This document shows, piece by piece, positions 24,076 to 31,645 of a stretch of 32,991 nt of DNA. Positions within the stretch are counted from its first letter, which is position 1. The number at the start of each line of letters is the position of its first letter. The stretch spans positions 1 to 32,991 of the forward strand of contig CAKTQR010000024.1 in NCBI GenBank assembly GCA_934597175.1, read 5' to 3'. The position numbers were made by a program, and so were the translations under genes. The notes beneath the pieces were generated by a model. That model did no database searches. It saw only the letters and a program-made list of their open reading frames with translations, and was not told where the DNA came from. This DNA comes from an uncultured Oscillospiraceae bacterium (GTDB lineage: Bacteria; Bacillota; Clostridia; Oscillospirales; Oscillospiraceae).

Positions 24076-24435
24076 TTAATCTGCGCCTTGACCGGTCTTC
24101 CACTCAAAAGAAAAAGTATATATATTCGGCTGCCTTATGCTTGCGCCGCTGCGAACGCTAATAAAGCCCGCTCGGGTCAGCTCATCGATATGCCGCCTTA
24201 AGCTGTTGTCGGTTATCCCATATTTTTTAGCGGTGGAGAGCGGGAAAGTAAACTCTCGCTTTCCACCGCTTTCCATTGCCATGCATTGATATGTGTTTTT
24301 AGCTCCGGCGGTCAAATGTTGATACCTACTGCTTAAAAGCAGTGAGTTTCCAATCTGAATAAACCGGCCTTCTGCGCAGTCTTGCCGAGCGGACAGCCAT
24401 CCGACAATATGTGCGCCGCTCTTTTTCCGGCTCAT
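24076..24435 (-). CDS. Winged-helix, replication-initiator-like protein
   Basis: 119 residues. It begins with a basic tail and FIQIGNSLLLSSRYQHLTAG, then a winged-helix pattern FTFPLSTAKKYGITDNSLRR with HIDELTRAGFISVRSG and a beta hairpin to the end. This resembles the DNA-binding domain of small plasmid-type replication initiators, but it is short, so a stand-alone regulator is possible. Its start overlaps the previous stop (ATGA). The iteron-like repeats lie directly downstream. Confidence 0.7.
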   Translation of the reverse strand: MSRKKSGAHIVGWLSARQDCAEGRFIQIGNSLLLSSRYQHLTAGAKNTYQCMAMESGGKREFTFPLSTAKKYGITDNSLRRHIDELTRAGFISVRSGASIRQPNIYTFSFEWKTGQGAD

Positions 24436-24851
24436 AGCTCTAGTCTTTCTTGTCCGTTTGCCTGCGCTCTGAGTTCGTCAAGCCTTTTCCTCATTGTTCT
24501 GATCGCTTTTCTGTTGCTGCTGACCCGTGCATCCATCCGATGTATATACCGCTTCAAATCGTACTCGGGGTTATCTGCGGACGGGAGAAAATAACCCTTG
24601 TCCGATGCAATGACGAACGCACCGTTATCTCTTTCCCGCTCGGCCAGCTTCCTAACTTGGCGCTCGCTTACACCCATAAGCCGTGCAAGCTCTCGCATGG
24701 GCATTGCGTTTGCCTCACCCTCAAGCAGAAAAGCTTGAATTTCACGCTTGTTGGTGTTAGAATGATTGCAGAAAGTGCCGTCTTCTAACGCCCTTTCGTT
24801 TGCCTGTTCGGATGGTGCAACACCCGAGCGGGCTTTTTTGTTTTCTGTCAC
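24432..24851 (-). CDS. Helix-turn-helix protein of the element
   Basis: 139 residues, GTG start at 24851 overlapping the previous stop (GTGA). Residues about 40-85 contain a clear helix-turn-helix, ANAMPMRELARLMGVSERQ with VRKLAERERD, followed by a small wing, AFVIASDKGYFLP. The C-terminal third is a basic helix or coiled coil (SSNRKAIRTMRKRLDEL). Middle gene of a three-gene operon with overlapping starts. A role in replication or in control of excision is likely from its neighbours; the family is not identified. Confidence 0.75.
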   Translation of the reverse strand: MTENKKARSGVAPSEQANERALEDGTFCNHSNTNKREIQAFLLEGEANAMPMRELARLMGVSERQVRKLAERERDNGAFVIASDKGYFLPSADNPEYDLKRYIHRMDARVSSNRKAIRTMRKRLDELRAQANGQERLEL

Positions 24852-25045
24852 TGTGCCATACCCCCGTTAACCGCACTCATCGCATCCAGCTTTTCTATAA
24901 GCATAGGGATGTTGACCTTGTAAGTCCTGCCGCTATAAAATCCGGGCAATTCACCCGCTTTAGCCATTCTCCTGAGTTGAAACTCGGTTATTATCCCGAG
25001 CGCCGCCGTCTGTCTAATGGTCAAATAATTGCTTGTTGTGTTCAA
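24848..25045 (-). CDS. Excisionase-like small DNA-binding protein
   Basis: 65 residues with the MerR-like pattern of excisionases: YLTIRQTAALGIITEFQLRR, then MAKAGELPGFYSGRTYKVNI. TTG start at 25045, supported by AGGAGG 8 nt upstream. It is the first gene of the leftward operon, divergent from the repressor and close to the integrase, the usual place for a recombination directionality factor. Confidence 0.8.
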   Translation of the reverse strand: MNTTSNYLTIRQTAALGIITEFQLRRMAKAGELPGFYSGRTYKVNIPMLIEKLDAMSAVNGGMAQ

Positions 25046-25091
25046 TTTGTTTTCCTCCTATTAATGTTTTGCAATACTTTGCTATGTCTTA

Positions 25092-25129
25092 ATTATAGGC
25101 TTGACATGGCTTGTCGTCTATGCTAATAT
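25092..25129. promoter_or_regulatory. Overlapping divergent promoters of the element switch
   Basis: Rightward: TTGACA (25101-25106), 17 nt, TAATAT (25124-25129), toward the repressor and integrase. Leftward: TATAAT at 25092-25097 with a weak TAGACG -35, toward the excisionase operon. The direct repeat GGCTTG-ACAT-GGCTTG in the overlap is a candidate repressor site. Confidence 0.75.
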
Positions 25130-25164
25130 CTAAATATAAGATTATTTTTTAAGGAGAAAATATC

Positions 25165-25809
25165 TTGAATATAGATATCAGTGTGGCAACAGGTGAGCTA
25201 AAGTGCAAAATCGGAAGCAGAATTAAAGAAGAACGCAAGCTTAAGAATTGGTCGCAGGCCGAGCTCGGAGAAAAAATTACAGACATGCTCGGCGCAAACG
25301 AAGACGGCAGAGCGAAAAGTCAAGGCAACATATCTGAATGGGAAAACGGCAAAAGAGTCCCCGACTTGAAATGCCTGATATGCCTAAGTAGATTGTTTAC
25401 TTGCAGTCTCGGTTATTTGCTCGGCGAATATGATGCTCGCACATACGGTGAAAACAAGATTGCAAAAACCATTGGTCTATCACCTAAGTCGGTAAATTTA
25501 CTTTCGAATATGGCCACATGGGGCGCTTTCAGTGATTACAGTAAGGTTTTAGACAAACTAATTTCTGACTCATGCTATAAAAACAAAGAGCATCGCAGCC
25601 TCCTCGATCTGATATATCTCTACCTTTCTTTTGAGAGTAAAAAAGGCACAAAGCAAAAGCCGGTAATATGGAAAACTGGTGTTATAACATACGAGGCTAA
25701 TGATGGATATATAGACCCTTCAGCTATCGCACTCAGCGACAGTCTGATTGAAGATGCCATATTGATAGAGATATCAAATGCATTGAGAGATTTAAAGCAC
25801 TCGAAATAA
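25165..25809 (+). CDS. XRE-family repressor
   Basis: 214 residues, TTG start with an AAGGAG site. The XRE helix-turn-helix spans about 14-75: IGSRIKEERKLKNWSQAELG, then GNISEWENGKRVPDLKCLIC and LFTCSLGYLLGEYD. The C-terminal ~130 residues are helical, with no LexA-type Ser/Lys protease motif, so induction by self-cleavage is unlikely. It is divergent from the excisionase operon and 22 nt before the integrase, and probably keeps the element integrated by repressing the leftward promoter. Confidence 0.85.
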   Translation: MNIDISVATGELKCKIGSRIKEERKLKNWSQAELGEKITDMLGANEDGRAKSQGNISEWENGKRVPDLKCLICLSRLFTCSLGYLLGEYDARTYGENKIAKTIGLSPKSVNLLSNMATWGAFSDYSKVLDKLISDSCYKNKEHRSLLDLIYLYLSFESKKGTKQKPVIWKTGVITYEANDGYIDPSAIALSDSLIEDAILIEISNALRDLKHSK

Positions 25810-25831
25810 CGCAAAGAAAGGAGCGGCGCTG

Positions 25832-27022
25832 ATGGCTAACATACAGGAGCGGCGGGATAAGTCCGGCAAACTTATCTCTTATTCCATTCGTGTACATCGT
25901 GGGCGTGGGGCTGACGGCAAGCAGCTCAAGCCGTACACTGCGACATTTGAGGTGTCGCCCACTTGGACAGAAAGAAGCGCAAGGAAAAAGGCTGAGGCTT
26001 TCGCCGCAACCTTTGAGAAAGAATGCCGTGAGGGCGTGACATCCGACAGCAAGCAGCGCTTTGCTGATTATGCCGAATATGTCCTAAAGCTGAAAGAGCA
26101 GCGTGGCGACAAGCACACAACCATCACAGACTACAGGAGCATGACCGAGCGCATATATCCCGAGATAGGGCATATAAAGCTCAAGGATTTGCAGGCGCAC
26201 CATCTTAACACCTTGTATGCCCACCTCCTGCAAAACGGCGCAAACAAGCGCACAGGTGGCAAATTGAGCAACAAGACCGTGCTGCGCTATCACAGATTTA
26301 TCTCTATAGTGCTCACGCAGGCAGTCAAAGAGTCTCTTATACCGTTTAACCCCGCCTCAAGGGCAGAGCCGCCGAAAGCCGAGAAAAAGGAAGCTAAGTA
26401 TTTGCAGTCAGCCGATGTTGCGGCGATACTCGATGCGCTGGACAAAGAGCCGATAAAGTGGCGGACACTTATCCACCTGCTCTTGATAACAGGCGCAAGG
26501 CGTGGCGAGATAATCGGCTTGAAATGGGATAGGATAGACTTTGACAACAACCGCCTGTATATCTGCAACACCATTTCATACACACCCGACAGGGGCGTTT
26601 ATGAAAGCACACCTAAGACCGAAAGCAGCAAGCGTTATGTCTCGCTCCCTGTTGAAACGATGCAGCTTCTCAAGCAATACAGGGCATGGCAGATACAAGA
26701 GCGTTTCCGCTTGGGCGAATACTTTGTTAATCAAGGCTTTGTGTTCTCACAGGACAACGGAAGCCCGCTGCACCCCGACAGTGTCGGCAAGTGGCTCACA
26801 AAGTTCTGCCAGCGTCATGGTCTGCCCCACACTAACCCGCATGCGTTCCGGCACACAATGGCCAGCATGCTTTATTACAACGGAATGGACAGCGTGAGCA
26901 TATCCAAAAGATTGGGGCATGCGCAGGTCTCGACCACCTCAGATATATATGCTCATGTTATCGCAGAGGCGGACAAAAAGAATGCCGATATACTGTCGGA
27001 GATCTTTTTGAAAAAGGCGTGA
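25832..27022 (+). CDS. int: Tyrosine site-specific integrase
   Basis: 396 residues in the usual three-part form. The N-terminal arm-binding domain starts with SGKLISYSIRVHRGRGADGK, the SAM-like core-binding domain covers about 65-170, and the catalytic domain follows. Catalytic residues are visible: Arg in TGARRGEIIGLKW (near 223), HAFRH (His-x-x-Arg near 338) and the nucleophile Tyr in TSDIYAHV (near 372). The gene has an AAAGGAG site and probably shares a transcript with the repressor. Its end lies about 125 bp from attR, the standard layout for tRNA-targeting integrases. It recombines the 47-bp tRNA-Arg sequence. Complete, no damage seen. Confidence 0.96.
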   Translation: MANIQERRDKSGKLISYSIRVHRGRGADGKQLKPYTATFEVSPTWTERSARKKAEAFAATFEKECREGVTSDSKQRFADYAEYVLKLKEQRGDKHTTITDYRSMTERIYPEIGHIKLKDLQAHHLNTLYAHLLQNGANKRTGGKLSNKTVLRYHRFISIVLTQAVKESLIPFNPASRAEPPKAEKKEAKYLQSADVAAILDALDKEPIKWRTLIHLLLITGARRGEIIGLKWDRIDFDNNRLYICNTISYTPDRGVYESTPKTESSKRYVSLPVETMQLLKQYRAWQIQERFRLGEYFVNQGFVFSQDNGSPLHPDSVGKWLTKFCQRHGLPHTNPHAFRHTMASMLYYNGMDSVSISKRLGHAQVSTTSDIYAHVIAEADKKNADILSEIFLKKA

Positions 27023-27025
27023 TGT

Positions 27026-27066
27026 ATTGAATTTTTTAGAGCGAGTTGAATTAAAGTTGAATTTTC
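27026..27066. repeat. Putative integrase arm-type sites, right arm
   Basis: Three direct copies of (G/A)TTGAATT: 27026-27037, 27044-27055 and 27055-27066, between the integrase stop and attR. The same sequence occurs three times inside attL. Confidence 0.55.
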
Positions 27067-27100
27067 ACACGCAAAAGCGCCGAAAGTCAAAAAGCAAAAG

Positions 27101-27144
27101 CCCAGTGTTCAAAGCCGCAAAGCCTTGAAAACACTGGGTTTTTT
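27101..27144. terminator. Bidirectional terminator between integrase and tRNA-Arg
   Basis: Stem CCCAGTGTT / AACACTGGG with an imperfect inner stem. TTTTTT follows on the plus strand (end of the integrase), and CTTTTGCTTTTT on the minus strand (end of the tRNA). It is element DNA and replaces the tRNA terminator left behind at attL. Confidence 0.85.
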
Positions 27145-27146
27145 GA

Positions 27147-27193
27147 TTGGTACGCCCGACGGGATTCGAACCCACGACCTTCAGAGTCGGAGT
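27147..27193. repeat. attR: 47-bp repeat within the intact tRNA-Arg
   Basis: Exact match to 20875-20921. The sequence continues into the rest of the tRNA, so this side keeps the functional gene. Confidence 0.93.
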
Positions 27194-27224
27194 CTGACAC
27201 TCTATCCAGCTGAGCTACGGGCGC
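27151..27224 (-). tRNA. tRNA-Arg (anticodon CCG)
   Basis: Cloverleaf read on the minus strand: acceptor GCGCCCG / CGGGCGT, D-arm GCTC...GAGT, anticodon stem TCAGA / TCTGA with loop CTCCGAC (anticodon CCG, codon CGG), T-loop TTCGAAT, discriminator A. The encoded tail reads CCAAT, so the CCA is present in the DNA. The mobile element is integrated at its 3' end and rebuilds it. Confidence 0.95.
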
Positions 27225-27286
27225 GTTTGCCGATATATTATAGCAAAACCTCGGCCGGATGTAAAGTAGCTTTTGTCGTTTCCGGC

Positions 27287-27679
27287 TTAGAACTCGATGA
27301 CGACGGGCTCGGCGGTAAACGAGCTTATGGTCGCAGTGCCGGACTTGAAGTACAAAACGACGCAGTTGCCGTCGCCGGGGGTGTACAGGCTTCTGAGCTC
27401 ATTGTAGCTTTGGAGCATGTGCTCGCAGGCCTCGATGCTGTCGTCGGCGTAAAGCTCGCCTGCGACACGGATCCACTCGCCGTCTTTAAATGCGCAGATC
27501 TCCACCTTGGGGTTTGCCTCGACCTGCCTGAAAAACGCCTTTTTCTTGCCGGTCTGGATGCCGAGCTTGCCGTTATAGATATCGACCGTGCCGAACGGTC
27601 TTATCCTCGGCTGGTCGCCCTCGGTGGTGGCGATAAAATATGTGCCCGCTTCCTTGAGAAAATCATATACTCTCTGCAT
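27287..27679 (-). CDS. Pyridoxamine 5'-phosphate oxidase-like flavoprotein
   Basis: 130 residues, the usual size for single-domain FMN-binding split-barrel proteins. The N-terminus MQRVYDFLKEAGTYFIATT and the GDQPRIRPFGTVDIYNGKL block are characteristic, with KKKAFFRQVEANPKVEICAF in the FMN-contact region. It probably binds FMN as a dimer and reduces a small substrate or has a general redox role; specificity cannot be told. The ATG has AGGAGG, and a good promoter lies upstream. It is the first chromosomal gene beyond the tRNA, transcribed toward it. Confidence 0.88.
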   Translation of the reverse strand: MQRVYDFLKEAGTYFIATTEGDQPRIRPFGTVDIYNGKLGIQTGKKKAFFRQVEANPKVEICAFKDGEWIRVAGELYADDSIEACEHMLQSYNELRSLYTPGDGNCVVLYFKSGTATISSFTAEPVVIEF

Positions 27680-27712
27680 GGTTTTTTCCTCCTAATTTAT
27701 ATTGTGTTTAAA

Positions 27713-27741
27713 ATTATACATGCGGCAGTTTAAATTTTCAA
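27713..27741 (-). promoter_or_regulatory. Promoter of the flavoprotein gene
   Basis: Minus strand TTGAAA (27736-27741), 17-nt spacer ending in TG, TATAAT (27713-27718), about 35 nt before the start codon. Confidence 0.8.
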
Positions 27742-27798
27742 GCTTGAATTATAAGGCAAACCGTGATACGCTTACTTATATTGCGAAAGGAGTGCGTC

Positions 27799-28317
27799 AT
27801 GGAGATACGGGATCTATACGATGTCAACAGGCTGCCGACCGGGCTTACCGGCGTTCGGGGCGAGAAGCCGCCGGAGGGCTGCTACCACATGGTCATACAC
27901 ATCTGCATTTTTAATTCCGAGGGACAGATGCTCATCCAAAAGCGCCAGTCGACCAAGGCAGGCTTTCCTGACATGTGGGATGTGACCTGCGGCGGCTGCT
28001 CTATAGCCGGCGAGACGAGCCGTGACACGGTGCACCGTGAGCTCAAGGAGGAGCTGGGGCTCGACCTCAGCTTTGACGATATCCGCCCCAACCTCACCGT
28101 CAATTTTGACAACGGGTTTGACGACTTTTACCTCATAAACCGGGACATCGACCTTACCTCGCTCACGCTTCAGACTGAGGAGGTGCAGGCGGTCAGGTGG
28201 GCGTCATCAGACGAGATTTTCGCCATGATAGACGACGGAAGCTTCATCCCGTTTTTCAAAAGCTTCGTTCAGCTTCTGTTCGATATCAGAAGCAAGCCCG
28301 ACTGCCTAAATATATAA
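27799..28317 (+). CDS. NUDIX hydrolase
   Basis: 172 residues from the ATG at 27799 behind AAAGGAG; the upstream in-frame start at 27763 has no ribosome site. A complete Nudix box is visible near residues 70-92: GCSIAGETSRDTVHREL then KEELGL, with all metal-binding glutamates. The N-terminus (DLYDVNRLPTG...HMVIHICIFNSEG) matches the subgroup related to isopentenyl-diphosphate isomerase and YfcD-type hydrolases. It should cleave a nucleoside- or other diphosphate-linked substrate. It is followed after 17 nt by the acyltransferase gene, probably one transcript. Confidence 0.93.
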   Translation: MEIRDLYDVNRLPTGLTGVRGEKPPEGCYHMVIHICIFNSEGQMLIQKRQSTKAGFPDMWDVTCGGCSIAGETSRDTVHRELKEELGLDLSFDDIRPNLTVNFDNGFDDFYLINRDIDLTSLTLQTEEVQAVRWASSDEIFAMIDDGSFIPFFKSFVQLLFDIRSKPDCLNI

Positions 28318-28334
28318 AAAAACAGGAAGTTACG

Positions 28335-29372
28335 ATGGATAAGATACACAGCCGCAGCGCATACTGGGACAACATAAAGGGTTTTCTCATCTTTTTGGTG
28401 GTTTTGGCGCACTGCCTATACGCTCATCAGAACAAGCTCGCCGTCGAGGTGATAGTCAAGGGCATATACCTTTTTCATATGCCGGCGTTCATTTTCGTCT
28501 CCGGCTTTTTCGGCAAAAGCGAGCGGGCGCACAGCGAAAAGAGCATATTCACGCTGCTGTTTGCCTACTTCATCTTCAACAGCATAACCGGCATTATCGT
28601 GGGCTGGACGGAGTTTTTTGACCCGGAGTATTCGTATTGGTACATACTCGCCCTCGTTATCTGGCGGCTTGCGTCAAAGTATGTCCCCAAAACCCGCACT
28701 AACCTTATAATCTCCGTCATCTTCGGCGTGGGCATCGGCTTTGTTCCGGTCATCACGAACGATTTTGCCCTGTCACGGGCCATCGCCTTTTTCCCGTTTT
28801 ATCTCGCCGGTCTCATAACGCCGAAGGAGCGCTTTGAGACCAAGCCGAAAATGCTTGTTCCGGGGCTTATCGCCCTCGCAGCGGCGGTCGTGCTCGGGTA
28901 TCTGACGCTGCGGGTGCTGAACATTCAAAACGAAGTGATGCTCATGGACGCATACATCGAGTCGTCCGAGGCGCTTATAAGGTTTAGCATGTTTGCCGTC
29001 GCAGCGGCTGCGATAGTTGCCATTTTGGCGTTTGCGCCGAAGCGGAAGATACCGTTTCTGACCATGTTCGGCAGAAACTCGCTGCCGATATTCCTCATTC
29101 ACAGGCTGATAACCCTCGTTTTCAGCTCATACATCGAGGGATACCGTGCAATGATTATGGTGGCTGCCGCTGTTTTGGTGAGCTTTGTCATCTGCCTTGC
29201 CTTCGGCAACGACACCGTGGGCAAGCTCATGAATGAATATCTTGAGGATGGCGCAGAGCTCATTTTAAGGCGCAAAGACCCGCAAAAAAGCAGTCGGAGG
29301 TATAAATTTACCGCAGCCTCCGCTCTTATCGTTGCAGCGGCGATAGTTATAAACGGCGTAGTAAGCATGTAA
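28335..29372 (+). CDS. Acyltransferase-3 family membrane protein
   Basis: 345 residues from the ATG at 28335 (AGGAAG site). It starts with the family signature RSAYWDNIKGFLIFLVVLAH (about 7-26, with the His thought to be catalytic), then about ten hydrophobic segments such as FHMPAFIFVSGFF, LLFAYFIFNSITGIIVGW and ILAFAPKRKIPFLTMFGRNS. These proteins transfer acyl groups to extracellular sugars or peptidoglycan or lipid carriers; the substrate is unknown here. The last segment (ASALIVAAAIVINGVVSM) is a C-terminal membrane helix. It ends at a bidirectional terminator. Confidence 0.9.
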   Translation: MDKIHSRSAYWDNIKGFLIFLVVLAHCLYAHQNKLAVEVIVKGIYLFHMPAFIFVSGFFGKSERAHSEKSIFTLLFAYFIFNSITGIIVGWTEFFDPEYSYWYILALVIWRLASKYVPKTRTNLIISVIFGVGIGFVPVITNDFALSRAIAFFPFYLAGLITPKERFETKPKMLVPGLIALAAAVVLGYLTLRVLNIQNEVMLMDAYIESSEALIRFSMFAVAAAAIVAILAFAPKRKIPFLTMFGRNSLPIFLIHRLITLVFSSYIEGYRAMIMVAAAVLVSFVICLAFGNDTVGKLMNEYLEDGAELILRRKDPQKSSRRYKFTAASALIVAAAIVINGVVSM

Positions 29373-29388
29373 AATTGTATAAATTGCA

Positions 29389-29416
29389 AAAACCGGAGTG
29401 GTATCACTCCGGTTTT
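29389..29416. terminator. Bidirectional terminator
   Basis: Perfect stem AAAACCGGAGTG / CACTCCGGTTTT around GTAT. It serves the acyltransferase gene (plus) and the UbiB-like gene (minus), whose stop codon lies within the stem. Confidence 0.92.
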
Positions 29417-30774
29417 TCTTCGTCTTCGGTCTCGTCGATTATCTCGTCGGGCTCTTGCTCGTGGCCGGTGTAGCTCAGGGGCTTGCCGGAGATGAGCTTG
29501 CGGTGGGAGATGCTTTTTGTTATGCTGCCGGCTATGCCCTTGACGAGCGACTGTGCGGCAAGGTGCTTGCCGATTATCGCCGCAAGATCGGTGTCGGGCG
29601 AGAGGTCGGAGACCGTGCCCTCCATGATGGCAAGCGAGCGCCAGAACATCGTAAGCGATCTGGGCACTTTTATCTCAAAGTCCCTCGCAATGCGGTAGAG
29701 GTCTGCAAAAATTTCAACGGTGCTGCTCATTTCCGCCATGCTGATGACCCTGTACTTATCTAAATACGCCCGCATGCGCTCGTAATACGCCGCCTTATCA
29801 ATGCTCGGGTCGTGCTCGCATATCTCAAGGACATTGTCGGCAAATTTCAGATAGTCGTTGCTGAAAATGGCTCTCATGCAGCCGGTGACAAGCTCGGCGT
29901 CCTTTTCGGTGAGCCTGCCCATCATGCCCAGATCGAGCCACACGATGCGGCCGTCCTGAACACGGATATTGCCCGGGTGCGGGTCTGCGTGGAAGAATCT
30001 GTCCTCGGCAAACTGCTTTATGTAGTTATTTATAAACTTCGTGCAAACCTCGTGGACATTGTAGCCCTGGCGGAGCATTTCCTCGGTGTTATTAAGCTCA
30101 AAGCCGCCGATATACTCCATGACGAGGACATTTTTTGTCGTCAGCTCATCGTACACCCTCGGGCAGTAGACATACTGCACGCCCTCGTTGTTGCGGCGGA
30201 TGGTGCGGATATTCTCGGCTTCACGGAAAAAGTCCATCTCGTCCTGCGCAACGAGCCACATTTCGTCGATGCAGTCGCAAAGATTCATGACATTGTTGAT
30301 GCTCTTAAACTTCACGATCTCAAGCGCTTTTTTTATGAGCCTGACATCCCGCTCCATCGTGGTGTAGATATCGGGGCGCTGAATTTTTACGGCGACATGC
30401 GTGCCGTCGAGCAGTATCGCTTCGTGCACCTGCGCAATGGATGCAGCTCCCAGAGGAATGGGCAGGATACGCTCGAACACGGCGTTCCACGGCTTGCCGT
30501 ACTCCTCGCTGATGATCTCTCTTATCTGGACGGTGACGAGCGTGGAGGCATCCGTTCTGAGGCTTTCGAGCTTCTTGCAATACTCCATGGGGATTATCTC
30601 GGGGTGCATCGAGAGAAGCTGGCCGAGCTTAACGAAGGTAGGCCCGAGCTCCTTGAGCATCTCGCAAAGCTTGTCGGGGTCAAAGCCCTGCATCACCTTG
30701 TATTTGCTCATCACCTTAACTATTTCAAGCAGGCGTTTTGTATCGCCCGTCAGTCCCTGCGCTGCATTTGCCAT
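29404..30774 (-). CDS. UbiB/AarF (ABC1) family atypical kinase
   Basis: 456 residues from the ATG at 30774, which fits the AAGGA site; the in-frame TTG five codons upstream overlaps that site. Family motifs: FVKLGQLLSMHPEIIP (KxGQ, near 47), PLGAASIAQVHEA (Ala-rich nucleotide loop), VAVKIQRPDI with the catalytic-type lysine, EMDFFREAENI, FFHADPHPGNI and WLDLGMMGRL (the DFG equivalent). In quinone-making bacteria UbiB supports isoprenoid-quinone synthesis; in anaerobic Clostridia the substrate is unclear, probably a lipid. Unlike typical members, no C-terminal membrane pair is evident; the end is an acidic tail. It follows a membrane-anchored gene by 11 nt. Confidence 0.93.
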   Translation of the reverse strand: MANAAQGLTGDTKRLLEIVKVMSKYKVMQGFDPDKLCEMLKELGPTFVKLGQLLSMHPEIIPMEYCKKLESLRTDASTLVTVQIREIISEEYGKPWNAVFERILPIPLGAASIAQVHEAILLDGTHVAVKIQRPDIYTTMERDVRLIKKALEIVKFKSINNVMNLCDCIDEMWLVAQDEMDFFREAENIRTIRRNNEGVQYVYCPRVYDELTTKNVLVMEYIGGFELNNTEEMLRQGYNVHEVCTKFINNYIKQFAEDRFFHADPHPGNIRVQDGRIVWLDLGMMGRLTEKDAELVTGCMRAIFSNDYLKFADNVLEICEHDPSIDKAAYYERMRAYLDKYRVISMAEMSSTVEIFADLYRIARDFEIKVPRSLTMFWRSLAIMEGTVSDLSPDTDLAAIIGKHLAAQSLVKGIAGSITKSISHRKLISGKPLSYTGHEQEPDEIIDETEDEEKPE

Positions 30775-30785
30775 TACATTATCCT

Positions 30786-31442
30786 TCAATCTATTTTAGT
30801 ATCTAATATATAACATGTGTGCGTCACATTGCCGTCGTCGGTGAAGGAGACGATGTTATCCTGCACCGTCTGATAGCTGTCGGCTCTTGCGACGATGACC
30901 TCGGTGCTGTCCTTTTCCCAGAGATACACGGCATCGGTGCAGCCTATCTCGCCGCTGCGAAGCCCCGCTCTCACGGACATGCTGACGCTTCCATAATCAT
31001 ACTTCTCGCCGCCTGTGAGCACTATCCTGCCTAGCTCTGCGGGCGGAGTTTCGGGCCGGATGATGTAGCCCTCGAGCTGCTTACCCTCGCCGCCGTCAAA
31101 GGTCACGGCGGTAAAATTTTGCGTCTCGTCCTTGGTGTTTATCCGAAGCGCCGTGGTCTTTACAAGGTATAGCTTATTATCGCCGCACCAGACCCATGCA
31201 CAGCCGGTGTTATCCTGCAGGGGCTTTGCAAACTTTTCGTGCTCGGCTCGGCATTCGACCTGCGCCTCGGCGGGCGTTTGGGCGTCAAGTCCGCTCACCT
31301 CGAGCACATACTCGGGCGTTTTCGACCTCAGCTGCATGATGACGGCGAAAACCAGCGCAAGCACGGCAAGCGTTATCGCCGCATAGACAATATATGTTCT
31401 TTTGGCCGGGCTGCTTCCCTGCCGCTTCGCCTTTGCAGACAC
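30786..31442 (-). CDS. Membrane-anchored extracytoplasmic protein of unknown function
   Basis: 218 residues with a GTG start behind AGGAGG. A basic cytoplasmic N-terminus (about 1-15) and one membrane helix (TYIVYAAITLAVLALVFAVI) lead into a ~180-residue probably extracellular domain with many beta-type segments (RIVLTGGEKYDYGSVSMSV, STEVIVARADSY). Two cysteines (in VECRAE and TGCAWVWCG) could form a disulfide. No family recognised. It is co-transcribed with the UbiB-like gene. Confidence 0.85.
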   Translation of the reverse strand: MSAKAKRQGSSPAKRTYIVYAAITLAVLALVFAVIMQLRSKTPEYVLEVSGLDAQTPAEAQVECRAEHEKFAKPLQDNTGCAWVWCGDNKLYLVKTTALRINTKDETQNFTAVTFDGGEGKQLEGYIIRPETPPAELGRIVLTGGEKYDYGSVSMSVRAGLRSGEIGCTDAVYLWEKDSTEVIVARADSYQTVQDNIVSFTDDGNVTHTCYILDTKID

Positions 31443-31503
31443 AGCACACCTCCTGAGACATATTTAGTGTATTATACCAAAAAGTCGGCACTTTAACAAG
31501 AAA

Positions 31504-31544
31504 AAAATCAGGGATAAGTCATCTTAGGACTTATCCCTGATTTT
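31504..31544 (-). terminator. Terminator of the EamA transcript
   Basis: Stem AAATCAGGGATAAGTC / GACTTATCCCTGATTT with a seven-base loop, followed on the minus strand by a T-run (TTTTTTTCTT). It overlaps the end of the small hydrophobic reading frame. Confidence 0.92.
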
Positions 31545-31610
31545 CAATCGTTTGAACAGCGTCACCGAAATTGCCGCTATCACTATGCCGAGCACGACCG
31601 AGGCAAGCAC
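31524..31610 (-). CDS. Possible tiny hydrophobic peptide (28 aa)
   Basis: GTG start at 31610 with AAAGGA 7 nt upstream; an alternative TTG lies two codons earlier. The peptide MLASVVLGIVIAAISVTLFK is one membrane helix, followed by RLKIRDKS. Its stop lies inside the terminator hairpin, as in small membrane toxins and other leader-less peptides. It is 35 nt after the EamA gene, probably on the same message. No antisense promoter was found, so a toxin role is unproven. Confidence 0.4.
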   Translation of the reverse strand: MLASVVLGIVIAAISVTLFKRLKIRDKS

Positions 31611-31645
31611 ATCCAATTCCTTTCACGCTGCACAGCAGAGTTTGT

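Noticed and set aside
20875..27193. Conjugative or prophage element
   Set aside because: No relaxase, coupling protein, type IV secretion, capsid, portal, terminase or lysis genes are visible in its 6.3 kb.
27125..27733. 202-codon open frame on the plus strand across tRNA-Arg and the flavoprotein gene
   Set aside because: It reads through the tRNA and antisense to a well-supported gene. It is an open-frame shadow of GC-rich coding DNA.
29812..30813. 333-codon plus-strand frame opposite the UbiB-like gene
   Set aside because: Mirror of a gene with clear family motifs; no ribosome site or recognisable protein.
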